Below, piece after piece: positions 9,108 through 21,667 of a stretch of 64,000 nucleotides of DNA. Source of the DNA: Protonemura montana (taxonomy: Eukaryota; Arthropoda; Insecta; Plecoptera; Nemouridae). The position numbers were made by a program, and so were the translations under genes. Positions within the stretch are counted from its first letter, which is position 1. The number at the start of each line of letters is the position of its first letter. The DNA is taken from assembly GCA_947568835.1 (NCBI GenBank), contig OX387608.1, positions 5,370,001 through 5,434,000 of the forward strand. Direction: 5' to 3'. Under the pieces are notes generated by a model. It was not told the DNA's origin. It saw nothing but the letters and a program-made list of their open reading frames with translations, and ran no database searches.

Positions 9108-12100
9108 TGTGGATTACAGTGTATGGGAAAGGCAAAGAGGAATATAAGGAAAAGTCTTCCCAAATTTCTGATGGTAAAAGCCGGCAAGAAAAAACGTGAT
9201 TTCAAGACGCATGGGGTGAAACAGCGTTGAAATCTGGAAGAAACAACTTTTTATTTATTTTCATAGGAATAACTTAACCGAATGTTTGTTTTACAGCGTC
9301 AGACACGTCTTTATTTCTGCTTTTTTATAAAAGCGTATCAGATTCAGAAAGAAATGGCGCATGTAAGATCGGAGATAAGCGACGATCCGTTTTGTTATTT
9401 CAATAAAAATGTACAAATGCCTTCAGCGGATTGTTCCCCTGTACCTTAAATTCCTCTCGCCCCTACCAGCGAGTGTTTCTATCGTGAAATATTGTTGTGG
9501 ACCGCTTGTAAATATGTATATGCTACTATAGGAAGTAGACGTGTATAGGGATTGTTGTCCCTAATCCTGGCGTCCTTATTCGCGGAAAGGCAGCGCGTCC
9601 TGGGGCGATTTTCAGGACTTCTTTCATCCTGGCTGCCGTTGCCGTTAGTCCTGGTTCCTGCTCACTTTACATTTATCATATGATTTTTTTTAAGGCTGGC
9701 GGAAGGAAACGCGAACTGAAAGGACCAAAGGGGATGAAAAGAATGAATGGAATTGACAAAGATGAAGAAGGACCTAGAGGGAAAAAAAAAGAAAATATAT
9801 CGGAAATCATATAAAAAAAATCCCTGGGATGGCATCGTGGCGTTTCCTTTGCTTAGTAATCTCGAGGAAAATTCGCCGGGTAATTGTTGGGAAATCGGCT
9901 ATTCATGTTTCCCACGTAAGGGTCTGGGACATTCAATTATTTTCAGGTGTTCTTGTGTTCAGGTGTTCAGGCGGTGTCCATCACTATAAGGATCTAGAGA
10001 TAGCACATATTTCTTAAAAGAAAATATTCGTTTGACAAGGATTTATATATCCAAGCGTCATCGACTTGGGAATAAAATAAGTCGCCTTCAATTTACGTTC
10101 CATAAGAACCTGTTAAACGTAGTTCCTCGGACACTAAGTCTTCTTGTTTTAAAACCCGCGTAGCGTCTCAGCTGAGCCAAATAAGACTCGACGAGATAAA
10201 TAAGAAAACTAGCCTCCTTTATATACGATAGCGAGTGCACATATTTCACAAAAGCCTTTTTAGAAAATTAGCCTACGTTAAATTGCACTCAATTTACTGC
10301 ATAAATGCAATTAAACGTGGTAGGTACTTGAAAGCCGAGTGCACAAATACATAATCAGAATTACGACGGTGTAATTCAGCTAATTGCATGCTCAGCCGAG
10401 CTGAATTTATACGAACATCAAAGAAAGTACGCTGAACATACACTTCAAAAAGGATCGAAAACAAAAAAAAAACTGTACCATGCGAAAATTCTTGAAATAG
10501 GAATAAGAAATAAAAACGACTTGAAATAAAAAGTTTTCATTTCTAAAATTTGTCTTTATGCGCTTGTGTATATAAAAGTAAAACAGAGAGGTACCCCATC
10601 GTAGGTAAGGTAATCATGAAGAGCGTTTTACGCATCTCGTCACACGCATAACGTTGCGTATAGTGCGTACGTAATACGCGCGAGTGTCCTCGAAATGTGC
10701 AGAACCATCATGCTACCGACGGCTGCGTAAACCATTTCCACGCAAACTCTCCCCCCCTTTTCCCGACCCCGTCCTACACTTACATTGCAGGGGATGGAAA
10801 ATGTTCAAATGTTTGATGGGTCACCCCCCCATTCCCCATACGGTGACTTTAGTTAGGGGTTGGGGTGGATTTTCAGATGAAGGGTAGCTTTCAGGGACTA
10901 TCAACCCCCACCAATAACACGCACACAACACATAGCACTAGGACTCTGATAGCTGCTGTTTCTCACATTACTCGTTTGTTATTGCACTGTTGGGAGTTGC
11001 TTTTCTTCACGATATAAATTTAGATAAAATAGTTTGGTACATCGTAAAATATAAATGAATTAGCTGTGTGAAAGAGTAGTTAGTAAAATTGAGTGAGGGA
11101 GAGAAATGGGTTTTATTAAAAGTAATAAAATGTTTTGTTTTTAGTAATGTTCAACTGGCTAAAAGCTTTGGCCAGAGTTATTACAAAATTTGACTAACTA
11201 AAAACAACCCCTAAAATTACTGACTGGTCGCTTGCCATGAGTCATATAAGCTCACGTGATCTCTCTTCATGATCATATCAGTCATAGAAATAAATCACCT
11301 GTGTTTTCGTCAAAATCCCAGAGCTCGTTAGTCACCAAATAATATGTTTAGATTTTAGATATTTTGACTCCAATCAAAGTTACTGATTAATTGTAGCTAT
11401 TTATTAATTAGGTCCAAAGCTTGAAAGTTGACCGAGGAAAAGTCGCTGTTTGTAGGAAAGTTGATCCATCATTCTTTTCCCGGCATCGGGAAAGCTCAAG
11501 CGCGTGGAAATTCGAGCCCGGAAAATTCATTTCACATTCGGTACGTTCCGCAGAAGGCTTTTCCGTGATGAATTTCAAATTTATCAGCTAACCTCTCCCA
11601 CACAAGTATCATTATTATTACGATCTGTCTTGAAATACGATTCGGGATTGCATCGCTTCTTTCTGAGACTTAGAGAAAAGGAAACGAATAAGATGTGTTA
11701 TTTTTCTCAGGATGTTTAACCTCGATTTACGCGTACGTGCCTTTTCCCCTTGGAAAAGAAAGTTTTGAGACCCTTTCTTTCACCCTTTCTTTGCCCCCTT
11801 TGGTTTAAGTGAAGAGTTTAAAGTGTAAAAGCCTCAAAGAAAAGGATATTTGTCTAAAATACCATCCATCCCTTTATTCGAAATTTGCAAACAGGTGAAT
11901 AACTCTTAAACTTTTTGAAAGAAGCACGTCCCTGATTAAATTACCGTGACAAATCTTTCATAGATCGTTAGTTAGGAAATTTACCGAATATTCTGAGCAC
12001 AATTCTGTTGATGTTGTATATCTAGGGTCTACTAAGCTTTGAAGGAGAGAAAGCACATTTAGACAAATATATGCTACGAACTTCTATCTATTTTCAAACT

Positions 12101-13278
12101 TTTTGCCCTTTTTAGGGCCGCAAACATCTTCTTGCCATAGCACAACCGTCAAGCACATCAAATCATGAAACCACGACTCTGAAAACTATCGCGCAACTAT
12201 TTTATATCAAAAAATTACTGCATTTCATTCGTACTGACTCAATTTCAAATATATGTTCCTAAGTAACCCGTGGCCAGTTTTCAAAACACCGATTTAGAAG
12301 AAAAGTGGTGGTTTAACAGAAAACTAAATACAAATTGCTTAAAAACGGATCAGACAAAACAGAATCCAACATTTTCTTCAATTCAGATTACCGAGGTGCT
12401 CTTACTGAAATAACCACAGGCACAATGAGTGCAACTAACCCACTGGAACAACCATGGAGTGACAAAGTAGCTCATCCAGAATGTGCAGTCCCATTACCCG
12501 CATCAATGTCCCCTATCGGGACAAGATCGAAACCTGTCCTGAAAGTACAGCGCCACAGGAAGCGAGAGAAGGGTAATAGGAGAAGCAACCAGGGGACGTA
12601 GATACGTCCGACGAAATCATAATATGCAAGAAAAAAGAATTTTATCACTTTTGAAATAAAAGCAATTGGTTTTTCTTGTTTTAGGGGCAGATATCAACCA
12701 AATCACACTTAAATTATCAAATATTTATTAAAAGGCGCAATCAAGTTAGGTCCTACTCCTACATTTACAATTTGGCTAACTTTTAGTTGGTTTTGAAACT
12801 TTGAAGACACGGGGAAGATTTCAAAAGATTTTCAGCGCAAAATTGGACTGCTTTAGCCCCATCCCATCGTTGTTATAAAGATTTTTATGGACCAGAACTC
12901 GCATTCTTGTAAGCTGGTTTAGTCCTTTTTGGCAGTCAATAACGGTAACCAGTATACAAAAAACTCCACGCATAATTGAATTGAAAATGAAAGGAACGAA
13001 GCAGGTGAAAAGTTGTTGAAAAGTCCAAAAGATGTCACTGTATTGCAGCGAGGGCGCTCCTGCCGAATAATGGATACCTCTGCCTCTGCATGACTTTCAA
13101 CATCACCCTCATGGATCCGTGGACCACGATCAAATGACCGACCATCACTCAAAATAGGGTCCGGTCTTTATATCTAGTTTATAAGGATTTCCAAGACGAG
13201 GCTTGCCCCTGTTACCAACTGGCAATACAATCATTTCCTCGAGTGGAAGCCACTCGATTTTGGGCTACTTTGGTTATT
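9108..13278. other. AT-rich stretch without supported genes
   Basis: The interval holds mostly AT-rich sequence with short A and T runs. Small frames at 10684 and 12335 have no recognisable content or convincing splice context. No repeat shared with the rest of the window was seen. It could be intron or intergenic. Confidence 0.5.
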
Positions 13279-13560
13279 GTTTTTAGCGACGCACTGTTTT
13301 GAAAACGGGCTCTGTGTCACTGGTCTAATGGCATTGACGAATGTTAAGGTAACTTAACCTAGTTTAGAATGGAGTAAAAGAGGCCGCGTGTCCACAAAAA
13401 GCCTAAGAGACCAAGAAGCCTACAGGCGTAACGTCCCTTCCGAAGGACGGTGCAGCGCGAACAACAGGATTCCTCTACAAATCTATGCTGTTGAGAGGTT
13501 GATAAGCAAGGCGAGTGAAGTTGTACTAACTTTAATTTCTCCAACCTCTTTCCGGCACGG
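13279..13560 (-). mobile_element. 5S-derived SINE, copy b
   Basis: Reading the minus strand, the body (CCAACCTC-type region, GTTGATAAGCAAGGCGAGTG complement and GTCCTTCGGAAGGGAC) leads into the tail module ending in the complement of TTTTAGCGACGCACTG. The 5S head is missing and the centre is diverged (AGCCTAAGAGACCAAG in place of the usual sequence). The frames at 13359-13573 on both strands derive from this element. Confidence 0.8.
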
Positions 13561-16500
13561 TATAGGGTGTTGAATTTTGAGGGTCATGGTAATATATTTC
13601 CCTGGTTTTCTCTAAGTTACCTTCCAGTAGTTTGACCACGAGGTGTTTTGCTATGGTAGATGTTTGCACACTTTCCAGGGCTAATCAGCTGATGTGATAC
13701 ATGCAGTGTCGATAAACAGGGTTACTCCCCAAGTAATCCAGATCCCTGGATATTGGAAAAGTGAACGAGTCGGCTTGTAAATCAGGTAATCAGCATAGTA
13801 AACGGAATTGTTGACCTGGATTTTTGATTATTCCAATTTTCTTCCAAGTAAAGTTCTTCAAGTTGAAGTTCTTTCAAGTTAAAAACGAGGTCAAATTACC
13901 TATCGCAAGTATTTTCTTGAGCAAATATGGTCCCTGCCCTTAAAAAAAAGATGGAAAAGCAATAAAATTCAATAGTTTTGCAGGAAGCAGTGGCAAGTAG
14001 TCCAGTTTAGAATCGCATTAACGTTTGCAATGTGCGGGATTTTTTTTTTTTTTTATTTATATTGACTACAGATAACTGTATTTTTTAGATTTACTTTGGA
14101 TTTTATTGTAAATGCAATTTTAAATCAATTGTACAGAAGATATTTTAACTTAAAAAAAAAAACCCGATTTATCGGCGGCATTCAATTGAATTTCAGCAGG
14201 CTGGAACAAATTGCTGTTAGGCAAATCAATAACCATAGTGACCATAAAAAAAATCCCGTCCCATGGTAAGCGAGGTGAATGTCAAGTGTTACCCAACAAA
14301 TTAGCGCGTGCCGACATCTCCGCACCTACCATAAAACGGTGCATGATATTACGCGAGTCCGTCAATCAAACGTGGCTCCAGCTGACAGCTGGGCAGGGAT
14401 GTCGGTCGATGTCAAGCAGCCACGAGATCATGTGATCGACTGACATGTGTGAGTCCACAAAACCGTCATCCATCATCGACCACTCGGTCATCGGTCACGT
14501 GATGCTGTAGTGGCGAACACATAGGGACCTAGTAATCGGGTAAGAGTTTAAAATTATGCAAAACGTTTAGACGTTTTCAAAAATACTTCTTGAGAGCGAC
14601 AAACTGATTTTTTTTAAGGGGATTGTCGTCGGCACCCGTTGGAAGGATGTCCTAAGCGCACTTTTTGTATCTCCCATATGTGTTATCTCAAATACATATC
14701 AATAGATCTCAATAGATTATCTTAATAGAGATTTAAACTTATCAAACTTATTATGATCTTCATTCACAGCAATGGCCATCTCTCTACTACTTCCCAACAA
14801 CTGTTACCAGTAAATCATGGCGCCCATTTATATAAACCACTGATTTCGGTTGATTTCGAGTAATTTTCTATGCTTAGGTAACAGTGAATTCCACTCAGCA
14901 CTTCTAATTACATAAAGTAATGGCATTGCCGCTGAGCGCCAATTGTTAAAAGAGTTACGACAATGACTATTGGGCATTGAATGGCGGAGCATTGTACAGA
15001 GCCACTCGCCCGGGGAAATTGCGCGCCATACCCCATTCCAGCATCGAAATGTCGAGGGTCAAAATACCATTACGACACTGAAGAGGTCGATTTTGATGCA
15101 CTACAAGTTGTGGTTTATCGTAATAACCCAGTGTTTAGTTATTGTACAAGGACTGTCTTTCTTGAAAGTTTCAAAAGAGAGCCTTGTGGAGCTCCCCTTT
15201 TTTATTTTTATTTTATGAACCATTCGAAATTTGATTTAAATTTCAAACGCTTGCAATGAGCGGAGTATTTTATTTATAGAAACACTGCTACCCGCTCCAA
15301 AATCGAACCCCGTTTGGGCATCGACTCTTTTAAATGGTTTTTTTAATAATAAAAAGGTGGTTAACATGTTCAAAAATGACTCGCTGTATTAACATGGCTT
15401 TAGACAAACTAATTTGTGGATAATTTTGAAACTTTCGGTTTGTATCCGATCTTGCTAGCGTTCACAACAAGTACGCCACTGGACTAACTTGCTTATACAG
15501 GTCATCTACCATTATCCAACAATGCATCTAATTTGGTTAATTGTCCCCCCATTGATTGGCGATGTCATATATATATATACATAACGCTAGAATGCCACCG
15601 AACAACAACTCTACGATATTTATGTACATTTGTGTGCATAGAAATGTTCAGAGATATTATTTTATTGAAATGTAACTGGCATTGCCGTTTGATCTACAAC
15701 TGCGCCGTATCAAAGAGCGGATATTTGCATAGAGTTGGGTGTATGTACGATTGAATTACATTTGCAATTGGAATTTTGGACGTGAACTTTGTGTGAGCAA
15801 TATTGACAGAAATAACGAGCGTGGGGTCTGATCGTTTCTTTTGTCTGCAGTTATGATTTTCCTGGCTCGTACGTGCCGGCAGTTTGGTACAATATAACAT
15901 GGTATGTAATGAAAAAAAAAAATGAAAAAACAGGGGACAAAGAAGAATTTTCATTAGAGTAAGTACCTTGTTTGAGAAGCTCTGATTAAGGGTATGCACC
16001 ATAATTCAAAATAACTTGTTAAGGAAAGAGAAAAAATTCATACCCCCTAAGAAACAAGTAAACAAGATAAGGTATTTCCTCGTTATACGAGGATCGTCTT
16101 AAATCACAAGAGTATATAGCAACATGCAAGAGCGTAACAACAACCCTTGTCTCCTGCGCTGAGGGTTAGTAATTATAATTGTAACTAATTCCAAGATTTA
16201 CTCTACGGCTGCGAAGATTTAATGGGGTGACAAGACCTGACGATCGTGTTTTCATTAAAGTAAGCCACTTATCACTCATCTGAGGGCAAATCTTCCAGCA
16301 GCGTCTTACCAGCTCAGCGCGGGCGACGGGACAGTGGCGCTCCGTGACTCGACGGGAAAATTACAGATGCAAGAAAAACACTCATTAGCTATAAGCTTTT
16401 CTATGGAATCCGACTTTTCTGTACAACATCATTCAACGGTCTGTTATGATAATTGTTTTAGACAATTAACAAGTAAATATTCAGACTCAAATGTGATTGT

Positions 16501-17226
16501 AAAATGTTGACCAATCTCTAATCTTAACAAACGAGGCACATTTCAATACTTCCTGAACAATGATTTATATATTTTATTGGTGTTTGTGTACCTATAACGT
16601 CATTTTTATCGGTACAGTAAAAGAAACACATTGGAATTAATTTGAACCGTGCCACACAGCTGTACCTGTGACGGGTCAGTCTAAAAATCATGAAAACTCA
16701 AAGTCTAACCTGCACTAACATTTGCCTATCAAGAAAAGTGCAAAGTAATGTATAAATTGCTCTAGAATCACACCGGTTCTCTGTGTAGAATAGTTTAACG
16801 GTTGATTAACAGAATTTATTTTCCCGTATCTTGTGCAATCCTGACAAGAACAGGATTTAAATCTCAACCAGATCTTGTGGGCAACTGTCCCTTCAGCCCC
16901 ACTATGGGCAATACTTTTAAATCGCTTTAATTAAATGGTCCATGAAACTTAATGATCACCAGACGAATAAGAGTGAACGTGTGAAAGGAGTTTTAGCCCA
17001 GCATCCACAAAGGATCTTGAACACATTTAACCTAGAAGTTTCACAGACTGTGTTTCAGAAATTGTTACCATGGTGATAGCAACTTTACCCCAAATTAATG
17101 AGGGTTAAGCTTTAATTTTGTTTTGTGGATTCTGCCCTGCTCGAGGAGCCGCACGCCACTGCCAATCCAGCTTAGATCGTTCCGACGCTTCTCCAATCTA
17201 ATTCCTTGCATTCTTTCCCAGCGGCC
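13561..17226. other. AT-rich stretch without supported genes
   Basis: Contains poly-T near 14040, an A run near 14150, an AT dinucleotide run near 15570, and a transposon-end-like CCGCACGCCACTG at 17149-17161. Overlapping frames at 14970-15259 are weak and unrecognised. Confidence 0.45.
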
Positions 17227-17330
17227 GAGGCGCGTGCGCCGGGAACGATGGGTTCTCAACTCGAATCATGGCCCCAGGCGCGTAATTTGGTAATTAGCGA
17301 CACGTCCTAATTAATTCCTAGACATTTTTT
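17227..17330. promoter_or_regulatory. possible homeodomain-type regulatory cluster
   Basis: A CpG-rich palindrome GGCGCGTGCGCC (17229-17240) is followed by GGTAATTAGC near 17289 and CCTAATTAATTCC near 17306. TAATTA cores are the usual recognition words of homeodomain proteins. Density and palindromy are higher than in nearby DNA, but function is inferred only. Confidence 0.25.
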
Positions 17331-20300
17331 TTCAAGTACTCGACTTTCGTAATCTCGCCGTTCTCGCGCGTGCCTCAACTTTATGGAACCAAAAACAAAA
17401 AAAAAAAACTTTATAAGATATGTTTCTTGTCTCCACGGGGCTTTGAAAAAAAAGTGAAATAAACTTCTATTAAGAATTTCGCAGACTTCTTCTTTTTGCA
17501 AGTTTCTCTTTTTTTTTTTAAGAGAAATGAAACGATATATTTATAGGCTCTTCCATAGATGTCGAAGAAATCTATTATCTATACTCAGACTCCACTTTCA
17601 GAAAAGCCTCGCTTTTCATACAAACTTTGTTGAAAGTGAAATACTAAATCACCTCGTGTACTTAGCATATTGCCGTGGGCAGCACTACGGTTTCAGTCGC
17701 GGAGAAAAAGTTAAAAATCCGAACGAAAACTTTAAAAAAATATTAAGCCAGATCACGAATACCAGAACTTTAGTTTTTGCCGCACTGAGCTGGATTTACG
17801 ATGCCAATCACGATAAATGAGCCAATAAAATTCAGTTAGCAGATCATTTGATTGACAGAGATTCAGAATGATAAAAACCACCCTGATTAAAAATTTAAAT
17901 TTTCCCTAAGACCAAAAACTGAGACGAGACCGAGTCACATACTACGTGGTTGCCATCTTATCAGCAACCGCGACAACTCAATTTCTTAAAAAAAAAACAC
18001 TCACACACAAAACTTCAAACCAATCACTTAGATAACACCACTAAAAAAATAAAATAAATAAAAATACTTTTTCGTCTTATTTCATTTTCAATTCCCGTTT
18101 TTACCCCGAGTTCAGAAATGTTACAGGTGACCTAAAATCGAATTAGGCGCTCCCGGGTTGATGCACGTGCCCCGTAAAGTGATACCACTACAGAAGGTAT
18201 TTCAGGGGGGGTGTGTGTGTGTGTGAGGGGGGGCGGTCATCGTGCAGACCCTAGGGATGCTTGAGTTCTACGGGACAACAACGGGAAGATAACGAATGTT
18301 GACAATGCATCGTACACAACGGCAGAGAAAGTGTGCTCCAACGGTGAGCTTTCGAAAGCACGGATCGACGGAAATCAAACAACTTCTGGGCGCTCGGTGA
18401 ATTGAATATTGCCTTCGTGGACAGACGACTTTCTCTAGGGGAGGCGTTTCCTTCTCCGTTTCTTACATCCAATAAAATTCAATCAATTCTCAGAAACAGA
18501 TGACCCAACTGGAAATATTTTCATTTTTAGGAGTGGCTACGTGGCATTTTTTTTTTTTTTTGCCATAGTTTATTATTTTCTAACGCCTTCAGTGATTTCA
18601 AAACCGTCAAAATTGCATTCCATATACAAAGAAACATCGTGACAATTGAGAAAATTTTCTCAAATCTCGTAGCACGATCTGAGATTTTGATATTGAAGTT
18701 TGAGAGAAAATGTCTTTAGAAATAAGAAATAAGAAACCACTCCCCTGTGGGGTAAATGTTCTAAAGGGGCTCAATTTAGACCCTTTAGACGGCTTAAGAT
18801 TTCTGCGATCAATACTTAATTTGACGCCCTTAGACGCAATAGTACACATAAATACTTTCTATTATCATCGCAATAGACGTAATGAACTCTTCATAGAAGA
18901 AGAGACATGTTAGTTCAAATAGAGCAACTAGGGAGGGGGTAGGGCTTTGCTAAATGTACATAAAAGGGTCGTAATCTAAGATGAAGGGGGCTATCAGATT
19001 ATCTTACAAGCGAGAGACACTCAGTAAAGAGATGCCGGCTCAAACTGGACCCTAAGTCCCGGGAGAGAGGAGGATTATTTTTACGGGTGCAGAGGGGGGT
19101 GGCTCGTCTGGCATAAGGCCCATTGTTATGTATGTAGACGCCACAAAGAATAGATCCTTTGAACTATCCAAGCAGCTCTGAGGATTAGCTACTGTGCCCT
19201 TCAAAGACAAAATAAATATATGGTAATGTTGAATGTGGATATTTTACTCTGCTGAGGGGGTGTATCCATTACACGGTCGGTTATTTAAGGGATATTTAGG
19301 TGAATTAGGGTTGAATATGGAGATGAGATCTGAATATAGGGGAGGTTGTGGAAATATGATAGACAATGGATTCTGTCTGTTAACTATCCAGGGATGCTGA
19401 TGGGTATTGTTCCAAGGGTAATCCGTGCGAACGGGAGAAATTGAAAGTCTGCTTTTACCCGAAATGCGTGTGCTTTTCATCAGAATTGACGTCGACAGGA
19501 AAATCGCTGGCGGCTACCGAGAGTTTTCCATTTTCACTTTTCCAAGCTTTCGGCACGCATGGTCGCTGAAATGTACGCAGCTTGTTTTCCCCCGAAAGTC
19601 TATTGGAGCGGGATGGTAGTTTCGGTCGCATTTCGAAAAGCACGTAGGAAAAGTTTGTTTTATTCCACTAAGCCCCAAGGGATTTGATTCGCAGATAATT
19701 AGTTTTTCCATCGGTTTACTTGGGTCTTTTTTTATCTACTTTTAATTGATGTCCGATTTGGGAATCAATTCTCGAGAAGCGAGCACCGAAATCACGAGGC
19801 GATTAAAAACGTGTGTGTGTGTGTGTTTGGACAAAATCCAGGTCATTAACAATTCACGTCTAAAATTAGAAGCGTAGAATTTATTTAAAATGGCAATCCC
19901 GCCTGTAAAAACATTTGGGCGGATACGGTCGAAGTCTGTTCAGGGCAGGTGCTCAAAATGTGTTCCTCCAACTAGTGTATTTTTTCGGTACGCCCGCCAC
20001 CACGATATAGTTAAGGATCTAATTAATTAGGCTTGAAGACGTCAGAGAATTTGAATTAAGATTTCTCATCAAGTTGGCGACTGAATTAGATTGGGAAAGA
20101 AAGCGTAATACCAGGGACAAATCGGTATGTGGCTGTGTGTGTGGAAAGGACTGGACTATCTTTAATATCAATCATGCGGGGGGCAAGTTAAAAGTAATCT
20201 CTGTTACGAGCCACAAAGCAAATCTCTCGAGCTAAAAGCAAAACATCAACACAAGAAAGTCATTGGCGTAACTTTGCTCGTTTCGAGGAGACTAAACCGA

Positions 20301-21300
20301 ATCACAAAATCTGGCAACGTTTTTTCATGGCATCTTAAAATTCGAAATTTGAACAAATCGAAAATTTCATCTATGAGCTAAATTAGAGCTATAGCTAAAT
20401 TAGAAAGTTCTAAATATTTCTTTGCAACAATTTCTGTAACAAAATTAAAGATACTTTAAAAAACCCTTCAAAAAATTACAATTTTGCATTGATATATCTC
20501 AAACCATACCAAAATTCCAGCCCCTTTTTTTCCAGCATCATTCCAAAGCTACCGGCAAAATGTTTTCAGTGCTAAAAACATATTTTAAACACTATCAACA
20601 TTCCTCTGATGTGATAAAGTTTCACAGACAGCTGCGTTGTCGACCATTTCAACTAGCCACACTTAAAACAAAAATCCTAAACCAGCGTTGCAGTCCCCCT
20701 AACTAATCCCCCTTAATAAACGATCATCAGAATCCAAGCTATCGCCCGTGCATCTCCTTTGTTTGACATCCACGCGACTTATAGCGGGCATAAAAATAGT
20801 TTGACACGACAAATCAACGGTAGCCGCGACGCCAGTCGTCGAGACGCCGACGACGACGAGGCTTGGAGTAATAGATCGTTAGACGCGTCTTAAATACCAG
20901 CGAGTGACAGAGATGCATCGGTGGAGACCCATGGATGGAACATAACCACAGCGCGCTGGATGCCAAGGGGTGCTGTCAGAACCTCTTAGCACTTTGGTCC
21001 CAACGTGGAGGTGTGTGTTTTTTTTGTTTTTCTGTCACAGGAAATAGTAAATGTAGCGTCTCAGATGTGCGTGTGGTGCTTTGTTTTTTGTTTTAAGAGT
21101 GCGTTTTTGAAGATTTGGCTGAAGGTTCATTTTTGTGGACAACTGAAGGAACTGGTAGCCAGAGAATCGTAACCATGCGTACACAAAGGGGAGTTAATTA
21201 AAGTCAATCCAGGTCCCAGAGTTGGGGGAATGAACGATAATCAGAACAACAAATCGCTCTGGGACCATTTAAGATAGCACTTATTGGCAACAGCCATAGT
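17331..21300. other. AT-rich stretch; no supported gene
   Basis: Apart from simple repeats and the palindrome CTAATTAATTAG at 20019-20030, no gene or shared repeat was identified. A CpG-rich GACGACGAC-type patch lies near 20830-20870. The small overlapping frames at 18251-19711 carry no recognisable content. Confidence 0.45.
18205..18236 (+). repeat. G-run and (GT)n low-complexity tract
   Basis: A G run, seven GT dinucleotides, then AGGGGGGGCGG. Potential Z-DNA or G-quadruplex forming sequence. A second GT run lies at 19811-19826. Confidence 0.8.
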
Positions 21301-21307
21301 TGAGTCA

Positions 21308-21667
21308 AAGCTGGGTGAGATATTCGATGAGAGACCATCATACACTTGACCAGTTCCGTTTGGGAGAGAGGTTGGCGGGATGAAAGTAAGTAAGGAACTT
21401 CACTCGCCTTGATTTTCAACCTCTTGACAGCATGGATTTGTGGAGGAATCCTGTTGTTCGCGTTGTACTGTCCCTCGGTAGGGACGCTAAGCCGGTGGTC
21501 CCCTTGGAGCTATTCGACTGGAGTAGGCTATGTGCCGGCACTGAGTTTCCCCTCCTCCCTTCTAGGCTAGGTTAGATTTATCTTATTCACCGACACCATT
21601 ATACCAGTGCCACATGACCCTTTGTCAAAAAAGTGCATCGCCAAACACCACTAATCAATCAATCAAT
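21308..21667 (+). mobile_element. 5S-derived SINE, copy c
   Basis: It starts with a degenerate end of the 5S head (AGCTGGGTGAGATATTCGAT), followed by the complete body (GGAATCCTGTTGTTCGCG, AAGCCGGTGGTCCCC, CTTCTAGGCTAGGTTAG) and a tail ending in AATCAATCAATCAA. A gap in the CATCATCATCC part and several substitutions suggest moderate age. Confidence 0.87.
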
